Below, in pieces: positions 17,519 through 25,811 of a stretch of DNA of 64,000 bases (the stretch's first letter is position 1; the number at the start of each line of letters is the position of its first letter). This stretch comes from Paraburkholderia tropica (GTDB lineage Bacteria; Pseudomonadota; Gammaproteobacteria; Burkholderiales; Burkholderiaceae). Position numbers and translations under genes: made by a program. Under the pieces are notes generated by a model. That model did no database searches and was not told the DNA's origin. It worked only from the letters and a program-made list of their open reading frames with translations. The stretch spans positions 124,001 to 188,000 of the forward strand of contig NZ_CAJZAR010000028.1 in the NCBI RefSeq assembly GCF_914484835.1, in the 5' to 3' direction.

Positions 17519-17704
17519 ATGCCTATCCTTCGAATTGAAATGCATCCGGGCAAGACGCTCGAACAAAAGCGCGAACTCGCGAGCGGCATCACGCGGGTGT
17601 TCGTGGAAACACTGGCGTGTCCGCCGGAGGTCGTCGAAATCGTCTTCAGCGAAATCGAAAAAGACGCGTGGGCGGTAGGCGGCAAGCTGAAATCCGATAC
17701 GTGA
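17519..17704 (+). CDS. 4-oxalocrotonate tautomerase family protein
   Basis: This 61-residue protein begins MPILRIEMHPGKTLEQKREL, so that the catalytic proline becomes the N-terminal residue after Met removal, as in all 4-oxalocrotonate tautomerases. The family's second half (VVEIVFSEIEKDAWAVGGK) is intact. These hexameric enzymes move protons between keto and enol forms or dehalogenate small acids. The gene is alone and divergent from a LysR regulator. The ribosome-binding site (acggag) suits the ATG at 17519. Confidence 0.92.
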   Translation: MPILRIEMHPGKTLEQKRELASGITRVFVETLACPPEVVEIVFSEIEKDAWAVGGKLKSDT

Positions 17705-17840
17705 TGTAAGCGTTTCGGCTGTCGCTGGCGAAATGGCTTTCCGTGGTCGAGGAGAGCCATTTTTCATTGGGGCGCCGATTCTGTTCGCGCATTTTACGAA
17801 TGCATTACACGGCGGCATCGCGCCGTCCATGCACGCCTGG

Positions 17841-17874
17841 ATATGAAGTTTAGCTTTGCAGTTTGACTTCATAT
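17841..17874. promoter_or_regulatory. MarR-type operator before the MarR-MFS operon
   Basis: A perfect 9-bp inverted repeat, atatgaagt (17841-17849) and acttcatat (17866-17874) with 16 bases between, lies 17 bp before the ATG of the MarR gene. Its size and position fit autorepression by the MarR dimer. Confidence 0.65.
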
Positions 17875-17890
17875 CTTCTAGAATGCGCGC

Positions 17891-18343
17891 ATGACTTCCT
17901 CACACGACGAACCCGTTTCCGAACTGGCCGGCGCGCTCGCGGGCGACCTGCGCGCGCTGGTCGGCAAACTGCGCCGGCGCATGCGCGAGCAGGGCAGCGC
18001 GGGCGATTTCACGCCGTCGCAGATTGCCGTGCTGCTGCGGCTCGAACGCGACGGCGCCGCCACCGTGTCCAGTCTCGCGCGCGCCGAAGGCATGCGTCCG
18101 CAGTCGATGGGCACGATCGTGGCCGGGCTGGAGGCGCTGGGGCAGATCGAAGGCGCGCCGGATCCCGCCGACGGCCGCCAGACGCTCTGGTCGCTCACCG
18201 AGACCTTCCGGCGCTCGGTGCGCGCGAGCCGTGCGGCGCGCGAGGACTGGCTCGCGCACGTGATCGACGCGCGCCTGTCGGGCACCGAGCAGACGCAGCT
18301 CGCGCGCGCGGTCGTGCTGCTCAAGCGCCTCGTCGACGAGTGA
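17891..18343 (+). CDS. MarR-family transcriptional regulator
   Basis: This 150-residue protein has the MarR fold: an N-terminal dimer helix, then a winged helix-turn-helix (FTPSQIAVLLRLERDG, VSSLARAEGMRPQSMGTIVA, LEALGQIEGAPDPADGRQTL with the wing), and a C-terminal dimer helix. It lies ten bases before an MFS exporter and behind a symmetrical operator, so it probably represses that exporter until a small phenolic or drug ligand binds. Confidence 0.94.
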   Translation: MTSSHDEPVSELAGALAGDLRALVGKLRRRMREQGSAGDFTPSQIAVLLRLERDGAATVSSLARAEGMRPQSMGTIVAGLEALGQIEGAPDPADGRQTLWSLTETFRRSVRASRAAREDWLAHVIDARLSGTEQTQLARAVVLLKRLVDE

Positions 18344-18353
18344 GGCGCGCCGC

Positions 18354-19625
18354 ATGAGTCAGCCAGGCGATTCCTCCGATTCCTCCGATTCCTCCGAAGC
18401 CTCGACCGGCATGTTCCGTTCGCTGCGCAGCTTCAATTACCGCGTGTGGTCGGCGGGCGCGCTGGTCTCGAACGTCGGCACGTGGATGCAGCGCACCGCG
18501 CAGGACTGGCTCGTGCTCACCGGCCTCACGCATCACAGCGCGGCGGCCGTGGGTGTCGTCATGGGCCTGCAATTCGGGCCGCAATTGCTGTTTCTGCCGT
18601 GGTCGGGCTATGCCGCCGATCACTTCGATCAGCGCCGTCTGCTGATGTTCACGCAGGCCGCGCTCGGCGTGCTTGCGCTGCTGCTCGGCCTGCTCACGAT
18701 CACGGGCACGGTGCAGCTCTGGCACGTCTACGTGTTCGCGTTTCTGTTCGGCAGCACCACCGCGTTCGATTCGCCGGTGCGCCAGACCTTCGTCTCCGAA
18801 CTGGTCCGCGACGGCGATCTCGCCAACGCGGTCGCGCTCAACTCCACCTCCTTCAACGCCGCGCGCATGATCGGGCCGGCCGTGGCGGGCGTGGTGATCG
18901 CCTCGGTGGGCGTGGGCTGGGCGTTCGTGCTCAACGGGCTCTCGTTCATCGCCGTGCTGGTGTCGCTCACGCGGCTGCGCACCTCGGAGCTGCGTCAACG
19001 CGCGCGCGCGAAGCCCAGGAAGGGCAGCCTCGTGGCGGGCTTTCGCTACGTGTGGTCGCGACCCGACCTGAAGGCGATCGTGGTGATGCTGTTCCTGATC
19101 GGCACGTTCGGCCTGAACTTCCCGATCTTCATCTCGACGATGGCCGTGCGCGTCTTTCACGCCGATGCGGGCGGCTACGGCCTGCTGTCGTCGCTGATGG
19201 CGGTGGGCACGGTGTCGGGCGCGCTGTTCGGCGCGCATCGCAGCCGGCCGCGCTTCGAGTCGCTGCTGATCGCGTCGGCGGTGTTCGGCGTCGGCTGCGC
19301 GCTCGCGGCGATTGCGCCGAGCTACGGCTGGTTCGGCGCGGCGCTCGTGCTGATCGGCGTGGCGGCGCTCACGGTCACGACCGAGACCAACAGCCTGATG
19401 CAGCTGTCGACCGAGCCGTCGATGCGCGGACGCGTGCTGGCGATCCGGCTCGCGGTGGCGCTGGGCGGCACGCCGATCGGCGCGCCGATCGTCGGCTGGG
19501 TGGCCGATCATCTGGGGCCGCGCTGGGCGCTCGCGGTGGGCGCGGCGTCGGGGATCGCGGCCGCGGCGGTGGCGGCGCGGGTGATGTGGCGGGAGAAGGC
19601 GGGCGATTCGGGGCGGCAGGCTTAG
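18354..19625 (+). CDS. MFS exporter (EntS/TetV-like)
   Basis: This 423-residue transporter has 12 predicted membrane helices. Blocks such as FRSLRSFNYRVWSAGALVSN at the start, VGTWMQRTAQDWLVLTGLT, LFLPWSGYAADHFDQRRLLM (loop 2-3) and DSPVRQTFVSELVRDGDLAN are typical of the EntS/enterobactin-exporter-like (PF05977) MFS branch. The N-terminus has a Ser/Asp repeat coded by three exact 9-bp units (18369-18395), which could vary by slippage. It is the second gene of the MarR operon. The cargo is unknown. Confidence 0.92.
   Translation: MSQPGDSSDSSDSSEASTGMFRSLRSFNYRVWSAGALVSNVGTWMQRTAQDWLVLTGLTHHSAAAVGVVMGLQFGPQLLFLPWSGYAADHFDQRRLLMFTQAALGVLALLLGLLTITGTVQLWHVYVFAFLFGSTTAFDSPVRQTFVSELVRDGDLANAVALNSTSFNAARMIGPAVAGVVIASVGVGWAFVLNGLSFIAVLVSLTRLRTSELRQRARAKPRKGSLVAGFRYVWSRPDLKAIVVMLFLIGTFGLNFPIFISTMAVRVFHADAGGYGLLSSLMAVGTVSGALFGAHRSRPRFESLLIASAVFGVGCALAAIAPSYGWFGAALVLIGVAALTVTTETNSLMQLSTEPSMRGRVLAIRLAVALGGTPIGAPIVGWVADHLGPRWALAVGAASGIAAAAVAARVMWREKAGDSGRQA
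18369..18395 (+). repeat. three tandem 9-bp units in an MFS gene
   Basis: The unit gattcctcc occurs three times in a row, coding Asp-Ser-Ser three times near the N-terminus of the MFS exporter. As the unit is a multiple of three, copy-number changes would alter length but not frame. Confidence 0.85.
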
Positions 19626-19817
19626 CGAGGCCGTCTCTGCCCGGCGCGCGCCGCGCCCGCGTTCTGGACTATAGGCCGAATGTCCAGACAGGATCGACAT
19701 CAAGATCCGGCATGCGCGATAGCGATTTCAGGACGCGCCGGCGGGCATGCTGCTCGATCCGGCAAAAACGTTATTGGCCTGCTTTCGCTGTGCGTGTGTT
19801 TAAGCGATGGCGCGGAA

Positions 19818-19851
19818 TTAACCTACTTGCCAAATTAACCGAGTAGGTTAA
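19818..19851. promoter_or_regulatory. MqsA operator overlapping the mqsRA promoter
   Basis: The sequence ttaacc-n5-ggttaa (19835-19851) is a palindrome of the AACCT...AGGTT type that MqsA binds in E. coli. A second half (ttaacctact, 19818-19827) forms a wider inverted repeat with agtaggttaa (19842-19851). A promoter with -35 ttgcca (19827-19832) and -10 taaaat (19849-19854), 16 bp apart, is buried in it. The mqsR ATG is at 19859, so a transcript from this promoter would be nearly leaderless. Confidence 0.75.
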
Positions 19852-19858
19852 AATTCCG

Positions 19859-20161
19859 ATGGAAAAGCGCACACCGCATTGCAAACTTTCGCGGATTCAC
19901 GAAATGGTGCGGGCAGGGCATGTCCGCGCCACACGCAGCGCTTACGAAGGCGCGCTCGAATTGGGCATTCACGATCTCTCTGGCATGTGTGCGGTCGTGC
20001 TGCGCCTCGTACCCGGCGATTTCCACAAGAGCATGACGACCCATGCCGATCATCGCGTGTGGCAAGACGTGTATCGCACGACCGTCGAGCAAGGGCGGGG
20101 CGTGTATCTCAAGTTGACCGTCGTCGACGACGTGCTGGTCGTCTCGTTCAAGGAGTGGTGA
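19859..20161 (+). CDS. mqsR: MqsR mRNA interferase toxin
   Basis: This 100-residue protein begins MEKRTPHCKLSRIHEMVRAG, nearly the E. coli MqsR start, and keeps the family blocks TRSAYEGALELGI, DFHKSMTTHADHRVWQDVYR and VYLKLTVVDDVLVVSFKEW. MqsR is a RelE-fold, ribosome-independent ribonuclease that cuts mRNA at GC-rich triplets. The basic residues and the late Tyr/Lys/Arg of the active site (VYLKL, DVYR) are present, so it looks functional. As in E. coli, and unlike most toxin-antitoxin pairs, the toxin gene is first. The antitoxin follows directly. Confidence 0.96.
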   Translation: MEKRTPHCKLSRIHEMVRAGHVRATRSAYEGALELGIHDLSGMCAVVLRLVPGDFHKSMTTHADHRVWQDVYRTTVEQGRGVYLKLTVVDDVLVVSFKEW

Positions 20162-20163
20162 TC

Positions 20164-20565
20164 GTGAAATGTCCGGCCTGTGGCGGCGCGAATCTGGTCC
20201 GTGAGACGCGCGACCTGCCTTACACCTATAAGGGCGAGGCGACCGTCATTGCATCGGTGACGGGCGACTATTGTCCCGCGTGCGGCGAGGCCGTATTCGA
20301 ACGCGCCGAAGGTGACCGTTACGCCGGGCGCATCGCCGCGTTTCAGCGCGAGGTGAACGCCGCTTACGTCGATCCCGGCTTCATCTCGTCGGTGCGCCGC
20401 AAGCTCAATCTCGATCAGCGCGAGGCCGCCGAGATTTTCGGCGGCGGCATCAACGCGTTTTCCCGTTACGAAAACGGCAAGACCAAGCCGTCGCTCGCGC
20501 TGGTGCAACTGCTCAGACTGCTCGATCGTCACCCGGATCTGCTCGACGAAATCCGGGCGGCCTGA
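20164..20565 (+). CDS. mqsA: MqsA antitoxin / autorepressor
   Basis: The GTG at 20164, 2 bases after the toxin stop, gives 133 residues aligned to the E. coli MqsA start (MKCPACGG...). The N-terminal zinc domain has Cys3, Cys6, Cys37 and Cys40. The C-terminal half is an HTH_3/Xre domain (LDQREAAEIFGGGINAFSRY, ENGKTKPSLALVQLLRLLD) with the hallmark FGGGINAFSRYE helix. The antitoxin blocks MqsR and represses the operon through the palindrome upstream. A GTG six bases earlier, overlapping the toxin stop, is also possible but does not match the family start. Confidence 0.96.
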   Translation: MKCPACGGANLVRETRDLPYTYKGEATVIASVTGDYCPACGEAVFERAEGDRYAGRIAAFQREVNAAYVDPGFISSVRRKLNLDQREAAEIFGGGINAFSRYENGKTKPSLALVQLLRLLDRHPDLLDEIRAA

Positions 20566-20703
20566 CCCCCAATCCCCCCAAATTCGTCCCGCCGTGCAAT
20601 GTTTTGTGTCGCCCCCAAACACAGATACATTGCGATACAAACGCCGTCTCCCGCTGCGCTATAAAGCATCCATCGCCATTACACGCAACGAGGAGCCCGC
20701 ATC

Positions 20704-21075
20704 ATGGAAGCCAGCCGCCACACCGGCTCGTGTCACTGCGGCGCCGTGCGCTTCGAGGTCCGCACCGCGCTCGCGCCCGCCGCCCGCTGCAATTGCAGCC
20801 TGTGCCGCCGCAAGGGCGCGCTGATGTCGCCGCCGCTCGACGCCGCCGATCTCATCATCGTCGCGGGCGAGGATGCGCTCACGCTCTATCAGTTCAACAC
20901 GCGCGTCGCGAAGCATTACTTCTGCAAGCACTGCGGCATCTATCCGTTTCATCAGACGCGTCTGGACCCGAAGCGCTGGCGCGTCAATCTCGGCTGCCTC
21001 GACGGTGTCGACGCCAACGCGCTCGAAGCCGGTCTGAACAACGGCGCGAGCCTGTCCGTCGTGGAGGACGCATGA
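20704..21075 (+). CDS. GFA/CENP-V family zinc protein
   Basis: This 123-residue protein matches the glutathione-dependent formaldehyde-activating enzyme fold. Its cysteines are GSCHCGAVRFEV (two), CNCSLCRRKGAL (two, with a third at the start) and YFCKHCGIYPFH, the set that holds two zinc ions. GFA homologues are numerous and most have no proven formaldehyde activity, so the role is open. Its stop overlaps the ATG of a 59-residue ORF by four bases. Confidence 0.92.
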   Translation: MEASRHTGSCHCGAVRFEVRTALAPAARCNCSLCRRKGALMSPPLDAADLIIVAGEDALTLYQFNTRVAKHYFCKHCGIYPFHQTRLDPKRWRVNLGCLDGVDANALEAGLNNGASLSVVEDA

Positions 21076-21251
21076 AACGCCTGCTCGCTCTGTTCGCCCT
21101 GCTCGCGGGCGGTCTCGCGACCGAAGTCGCGCATCCGCTCTCATGCACGCTGATGTCGCCCGCGCGGCGCGAAAAACGCGAGGGCCGCAGCGGCGGTATC
21201 GCCCATCCCGACCGGCGCGGCGCGCGTCGGCAAACCCAGCCCGGAGTATGA
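21072..21251 (+). CDS. possible 59-residue secreted peptide
   Basis: The ATG at 21072 overlaps the GFA stop (ATGA). The frame runs to 21251, seven bases before the response regulator. It begins MKRLLALFALLAGGLATEVA, a short signal-peptide-like segment, then becomes Arg-rich without any recognisable domain. The coupling and signal-like start favour a real gene; the Arg-rich remainder, common in GC-rich non-coding frames, speaks against it. Confidence 0.35.
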   Translation: MKRLLALFALLAGGLATEVAHPLSCTLMSPARREKREGRSGGIAHPDRRGARRQTQPGV

Positions 21252-21258
21252 TCGGCGC

Positions 21259-21999
21259 ATGGAAAAAATCGACCATATCCTGATCGTCGACGACGATCGC
21301 GGCATCCGCGAACTGATCGCGGGCTACCTCGAAAAGAACGGCATGCGCGTGAGCGTCGCGGCCAACGGACGCGAGATGCGCGCCGCGCTCGAGAACGGCG
21401 CGCCCGATCTGATCGTGCTCGACCTGATGATGCCGGGCGAGGACGGTCTCGTGCTCTGCCGCGATCTGCGCGCGAGCCGTTTTCGCACCGTGCCCGTCGT
21501 CATGCTCACGGCGCGCAGCGAGGAAACCGATCGCATCGTCGGGCTCGAAATGGGCGCCGACGACTACGTGCCGAAGCCCTTCGCCGTGCGCGAACTGCTC
21601 GCGCGCATCCGCTCGGTGCTGCGCCGCACGCGCATGCTGCCGCCCGGCATGCAGGTGACCGAAACCGCGCCGATGCTCGGCTTCGGCGAATGGCGTCTCG
21701 ACACCACGGCGCGCCATCTGCTCGACGAGGAAGGCACGCTGGTCGCGCTGAGCGGCGCGGAATACCGGCTGCTGCGCGTGTTTCTCGATCATCCGCAGCG
21801 CGTGCTCACGCGCGATCAGCTGCTCAATCTCACCCAGGGCCGTCAGGCCGATGCGTTCGACCGCTCGATCGACCTGCTCGTGAGCCGCCTGCGCCAGCGT
21901 CTGCGCGACGGCGCGCGCGAGCCGCGCTACATCAAGACGCTGCGCAACGAGGGCTATGTGTTCTCGTCGTCCGTCGACGTGATCGAAGGTTCGGCATGA
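21259..21999 (+). CDS. OmpR-family response regulator
   Basis: This 246-residue protein has a receiver domain (VDDDRG acidic pair, phosphorylation site Asp55 in LIVLDLMMPG, switch Thr in LTAR, Lys in VPKPF) and a C-terminal OmpR/PhoB winged helix (ALSGAEYRLLRVFLDHPQRV, RQADAFDRSIDLLVSRLRQR, IKTLRNEGYVF). The EnvZ-like kinase gene overlaps its stop by four bases. The target genes are not evident from this locus. Confidence 0.96.
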   Translation: MEKIDHILIVDDDRGIRELIAGYLEKNGMRVSVAANGREMRAALENGAPDLIVLDLMMPGEDGLVLCRDLRASRFRTVPVVMLTARSEETDRIVGLEMGADDYVPKPFAVRELLARIRSVLRRTRMLPPGMQVTETAPMLGFGEWRLDTTARHLLDEEGTLVALSGAEYRLLRVFLDHPQRVLTRDQLLNLTQGRQADAFDRSIDLLVSRLRQRLRDGAREPRYIKTLRNEGYVFSSSVDVIEGSA

Positions 22000-23369
22000 G
22001 CACGGCCACGCACGATGCGGCTGGCGCGGCGCCGTCCGGCACGCGCGGCGGCGGTCCGCTGCACTGGCCGCGCTCGCTGTTCGCGCGTCTCGCGCTGATT
22101 CTCTGCGTGGGCCTCGCGCTCGCGCAGACGCTCTCGGTCTGGCTCACGCTCACCGAACGCGACGAGACCACCGCGAACATGATGATGGATTACGTCGAGC
22201 GCGAAGTCGCCAGTTCGGTGGCGCTGCTCGACAATCTGCCGCCGCCCGAGCGCGCGGCCTGGCTGCCGCGTCTCGCGCGCCGCAGCTATCAGTTCCTGCT
22301 CGATCCGGGCGTGCCCGGCGTCGCGCCCGATGCGGCGCTGTCGCGGCGCTACGAGACGGCGATCGAGCGCGGCATCGGCAAGCATTACGCGCTGACGGTC
22401 AATGCGATTCCCGGCGACGACGAGCATTTGCAGGTGCATCTGCGTCTCTCGGACGGCTCGCCGCTGACGATCGACGTGCATCCGATGAGCTCGCTGCCGC
22501 TGTCGCGCTGGCTGCCGCTCGTGCTGGTCGGGCAACTCGTGGTGCTGGCGCTGTGCTGCTGGCTGGCGGTACGGGTGGCGACGCGTCCGCTCGATGCGCT
22601 CGCTCGCGCGGCCGATGGTCTCGGTCCCGACCTCAAGGCCGAACATCTCGACGAGCACGGTCCCTCGGAAGTGGCGCGCGCGGCGCGGGCGTTCAACGCG
22701 ATGCAGGCGCGTATCGCGGGTTATATGGCCGAGCGCATGCAGATTCTCGCCTCGATCTCGCACGACTTGCAGACGCCGATCACGCGCATGCGTCTGCGCG
22801 TCGACACCATGGACGATGACGAGCAGGGCGCGAAGCTGCGTCAGGATCTGCAGGAGATGGAGCAACTCGTGAAGGAGGGCGTGGCTTACGCGCGCACGCT
22901 GCACGGCGCGTCGGAAGTGCCGGTGCGTCTCGATCTCGACGCGCTGCTCGACAGCCTCGTGTGCGATTACGTCGATGCGGGCAGCGACGTGGCCTACGAC
23001 ACGCGCACGGCCGTGGCCGTGGTGACGCGCGCCAAGGCGCTCAAGCGCATCGTCGGCAACTTTGTCGATAACGCGCTGAAGTTCGCGGGCGCGGCCGAGA
23101 TCGAACTGACCACTGGGCCGGGCGGCAACGAAGTGACCATCGCGGTGCTCGACCGCGGGCCGGGCATCCCGGAGGAGTCGCTGGAGAAGGTGTTCGAGCC
23201 GTTTTACCGGCTGGAGACGTCGCGCAATCGCGGCACGGGCGGCACGGGTCTCGGACTCGCGATCGCGCGTCAACTGGCCTCGGCGATGGGCGCGCGGCTC
23301 ACGCTGCACAACCGCGTCGGCGGCGGGCTGGAGGCGCGGCTGGTGTTGAAGAAGGATGGGAACGCTTGA
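21996..23369 (+). CDS. EnvZ-like sensor histidine kinase
   Basis: The ATG at 21996 (MSTATHDAAGAAPSGTRGGG) overlaps the regulator stop and gives 457 residues. There is a first membrane helix (about 35-55), a periplasmic domain (about 60-165), a second helix (about 170-195), a HAMP linker (VRVATRPLDALARAADGLG) and the kinase core: H-box SISHDLQTPITRMR with His256, N-box GNFVDNALKFA, G1 DRGPGIPEE, F-box FEPFYR and G2 GTGLGLAIARQL. The H-box and order resemble EnvZ. The signal is unknown. Confidence 0.95.
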   Translation: MSTATHDAAGAAPSGTRGGGPLHWPRSLFARLALILCVGLALAQTLSVWLTLTERDETTANMMMDYVEREVASSVALLDNLPPPERAAWLPRLARRSYQFLLDPGVPGVAPDAALSRRYETAIERGIGKHYALTVNAIPGDDEHLQVHLRLSDGSPLTIDVHPMSSLPLSRWLPLVLVGQLVVLALCCWLAVRVATRPLDALARAADGLGPDLKAEHLDEHGPSEVARAARAFNAMQARIAGYMAERMQILASISHDLQTPITRMRLRVDTMDDDEQGAKLRQDLQEMEQLVKEGVAYARTLHGASEVPVRLDLDALLDSLVCDYVDAGSDVAYDTRTAVAVVTRAKALKRIVGNFVDNALKFAGAAEIELTTGPGGNEVTIAVLDRGPGIPEESLEKVFEPFYRLETSRNRGTGGTGLGLAIARQLASAMGARLTLHNRVGGGLEARLVLKKDGNA

Positions 23370-23413
23370 ACATTTGAGCGGGCCGTGCCCGCGTTCTGCA
23401 AGTGCATGCTGAA

Positions 23414-23445
23414 AAACGGCGCCGCGACCCGGCGCCGTTTGCTTT
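23414..23445 (+). terminator. terminator after the two-component system
   Basis: A 10-bp perfect stem (aaacggcgcc at 23414-23423, ggcgccgttt at 23431-23440) with a 7-base loop is followed by gctttt. It lies 45 bp past the kinase stop. Confidence 0.85.
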
Positions 23446-23555
23446 TGCGAATCGCTGCGAGATCACGGTGTGGATCACCACGCCTGCCCGCGCCGCCGCG
23501 TGTCGTAATCCACCAGAACTATGGCGGCTCGCGCGCGTGCGCGTGAGGTATTGAT

Positions 23556-24485
23556 GTGAGCATTGTCCGCCTCGGCGCGCACGCAACCGGCCACGACCTC
23601 ATGCACACGACGACCCACGGCGGACCGCGCAACACGCTGCGCCGCGCGCTCAAGCAACCGTTGCTCAATGCCGTCGCGCGTCTGCCGGACGGCGTGCAGC
23701 GCGCCATGTTCGCGCCGCGCATGCGCCGCATCTGCATCCGTGTGCCGCTGCTGCGGGCGGTCTATTCGGGCTGTCTGCGCCGCCATCCGTTCGATCTGCA
23801 ATACGGCATCGACACGAGCGGGCTCGTCGATGCGCAGGCGCTCCAGCGCGATCCCGGCCTCGTCGCGCAACTCAATCCGTACATGGGCTCGCAGCCCACC
23901 ATCATTCGTCGCGCGATCGACACGCTCGGCGATATCGCGGGCTACACCTTCATCGATATCGGCTGCGGCAAGGGGCGTCCGCTGGTGGTCGCGTCCGAGT
24001 ATCCGTTCGCGCGGGTGCTCGGCTACGACATCAGCGCCGACCTCGTGAAAACGGCCAACGACAACGCGCTCGCGATCGCGGGCCGCTTCGCGCATCGGCC
24101 GCCGATTCGCGCGGTGACGGCCAACGTCGCCGACCTCGTGCTGCCGCCCGGCGACGCGGTCGTGTTCATGTTCAACCCGTTTGGCCCCGAACTGATGGCG
24201 ACGCTGCTCGCCAAGCTGGAAGCGGCGCTCGCGAGCGGCACGATCGGGCATCTGTTCGTGGTCTACGACAACCCCGTGTGCGGCGAGGTGTTCGACGGCT
24301 CGCCGCATCTGCGGCGCTGGTTCGCGCGCATGTTCGCCTACGACCGCGGCGAGCTGGGTTTCGGGCCTGAGGAGCGCGAGGGCGTGGTGATCTGGCAAAG
24401 CGTGCGCGGCGCGCGTCCCGATGCGTTCGCGGACCGCCATCGCCGCATCACGTCCCGCGACCGCATGAGCGCGTCGCTCGATTAG
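23556..24485 (+). CDS. class I SAM-dependent methyltransferase
   Basis: This protein of up to 309 residues has a Rossmann methyltransferase core: motif I YTFIDIGCGKGRPLVVASEY, motif II VLGYDISADLVKTANDN and motif IV VVFMFNPFGPELM. The N-terminal 120 residues are basic and Arg-rich. The GTG at 23556 has a gagg site in front; the ATG at 23601 is an alternative that removes 15 residues. A CelD/BcsL-type acetyltransferase gene follows 89 bp later on the same strand, so both may act on a surface polysaccharide or lipid, but the substrate is not visible. Confidence 0.85.
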   Translation: MSIVRLGAHATGHDLMHTTTHGGPRNTLRRALKQPLLNAVARLPDGVQRAMFAPRMRRICIRVPLLRAVYSGCLRRHPFDLQYGIDTSGLVDAQALQRDPGLVAQLNPYMGSQPTIIRRAIDTLGDIAGYTFIDIGCGKGRPLVVASEYPFARVLGYDISADLVKTANDNALAIAGRFAHRPPIRAVTANVADLVLPPGDAVVFMFNPFGPELMATLLAKLEAALASGTIGHLFVVYDNPVCGEVFDGSPHLRRWFARMFAYDRGELGFGPEEREGVVIWQSVRGARPDAFADRHRRITSRDRMSASLD

Positions 24486-24574
24486 CGCGTGCTTTTCGCG
24501 TCGGTTTTTGCCGCTGTTTTCACTGCCGTTTTCGCGTCTTGATTTGCGTCTGGTAACGCTCAACGAGGAGTCCC

Positions 24575-25762
24575 GTGACGACCACCACGATCCCGCTGCC
24601 CGCCGCGTCCGCCACCACGACGCCGTTTCGCTTCGAAGTCCTGACCTGCGCGACGATCGAGGCGTTTCGCGCCTTGCAGCCGCAATGGCGCGCGCTGCTG
24701 GCGAAAAGCGAGGCCGTGTCGCCGTTCGTCGATTTCGCCTATGCCGAGCTGGCCGCCGAACGCGCGCTTGCGAACGGCGCGGTCGTCGAAGTCGCGGCCG
24801 TCTACGAGGAACTCGATGTCTGCGTGCTCTGGCCGGTCGCGATCGAGCGCCGGGGCGTGCTGCGCTGCGCGCAGCCGCTCGGCAGCGGTTGCGGCGAGGA
24901 ATACGGCGGCCCGCTGATCGCCGATACGCGGCGCGCGGAGTTCTACGACGCGGCCGTGCGCGCGGTCCGGCGCCTGCATGCCGACCTGCTGAGCGTGCCG
25001 ATGCTCGAAGAGGGCAGCGCGTTGCAGCTCGCGCTCGCCGCCGCGCCGCAATCGTGGGTGCGCCGCCGGCTGCCCGCGCGCTGGCGCGAGATGCCGGGCT
25101 ACGCGATCGGTTTGCGCGCCTACGCCGACTGGGACGACTATCTCGCGACGCGTCATTCGTCCTTGCGCGCGGCCCTGCGCGCGAGCCTCAAGCGGCTCGG
25201 CAAGCTCGGTCACGTGAGTTTCGACTGGTGCGCGAACGCGGAGGAAGCGCATGACGTGCTCACCTGGCTGTTCGCGAACAAGCGCCGCTGGGCGCTCGCG
25301 CGCGGCATCGATTCGCCGTATCTGATGGACGACAGCGTGCGCGACTTCTTTATCGAACTGGCGCAGCGCATCGACCTCTCACGCACGCCGCTGGTCGCCT
25401 GCGTGAAGGTGGAGGGGCGGCCCGTGGCGGCGTCGGTGAATCTCGTCGGCGCGCAGTCGGTCGAGTATTTCATCACGACCTACGACGAAGCGTTCGGGAC
25501 GTATTCGGTCGGCAATCTGCTGGTCGAATTCATCGCGCAATGGGCGCACGCGCACAGGCGCGATTTCGATTTCCGTCCGCTGCACGGCGATTACAAGCTG
25601 CGCTGGGCGGACCGGCACTCGCGCCACGAATCGCGGCTCGTGGTGCTGCGGGCGCGCGGACGGCTGATCGAAGCGCTCTTGCTGGCGCGCGTCGCGAAAC
25701 GCGTGGGCCGCAAGCTGCTGTCGATCGTGCGCTCGCGCGGGAAGCGCGAACGCAGCGAGTGA
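24575..25762 (+). CDS. CelD/BcsL-type GNAT acetyltransferase
   Basis: This 395-residue protein starts at a GTG with a good cgaggag site seven bases upstream. It matches the large GNAT proteins annotated as cellulose-biosynthesis CelD/BcsL: an N-terminal half-domain (TIEAFRALQPQWRALLAKSE, SPFVDFAYAELAAER) and a C-terminal GNAT domain (AREFF-like VRDFFIELAQRIDLSRTPLV, GRPVAASVNLVGAQSVEYFI, YSVGNLLVEFIAQWAHAHRR, DFRPLHGDYKLRWADR). Related FemAB-like proteins add acyl groups to polysaccharides or peptides. It is probably co-transcribed with the methyltransferase upstream. Confidence 0.88.
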   Translation: MTTTTIPLPAASATTTPFRFEVLTCATIEAFRALQPQWRALLAKSEAVSPFVDFAYAELAAERALANGAVVEVAAVYEELDVCVLWPVAIERRGVLRCAQPLGSGCGEEYGGPLIADTRRAEFYDAAVRAVRRLHADLLSVPMLEEGSALQLALAAAPQSWVRRRLPARWREMPGYAIGLRAYADWDDYLATRHSSLRAALRASLKRLGKLGHVSFDWCANAEEAHDVLTWLFANKRRWALARGIDSPYLMDDSVRDFFIELAQRIDLSRTPLVACVKVEGRPVAASVNLVGAQSVEYFITTYDEAFGTYSVGNLLVEFIAQWAHAHRRDFDFRPLHGDYKLRWADRHSRHESRLVVLRARGRLIEALLLARVAKRVGRKLLSIVRSRGKRERSE

Positions 25763-25811
25763 GCCGCCGATAGTCAGGCCGCGCGCTTCAGGACATCGCT
25801 CATGACGCCAT

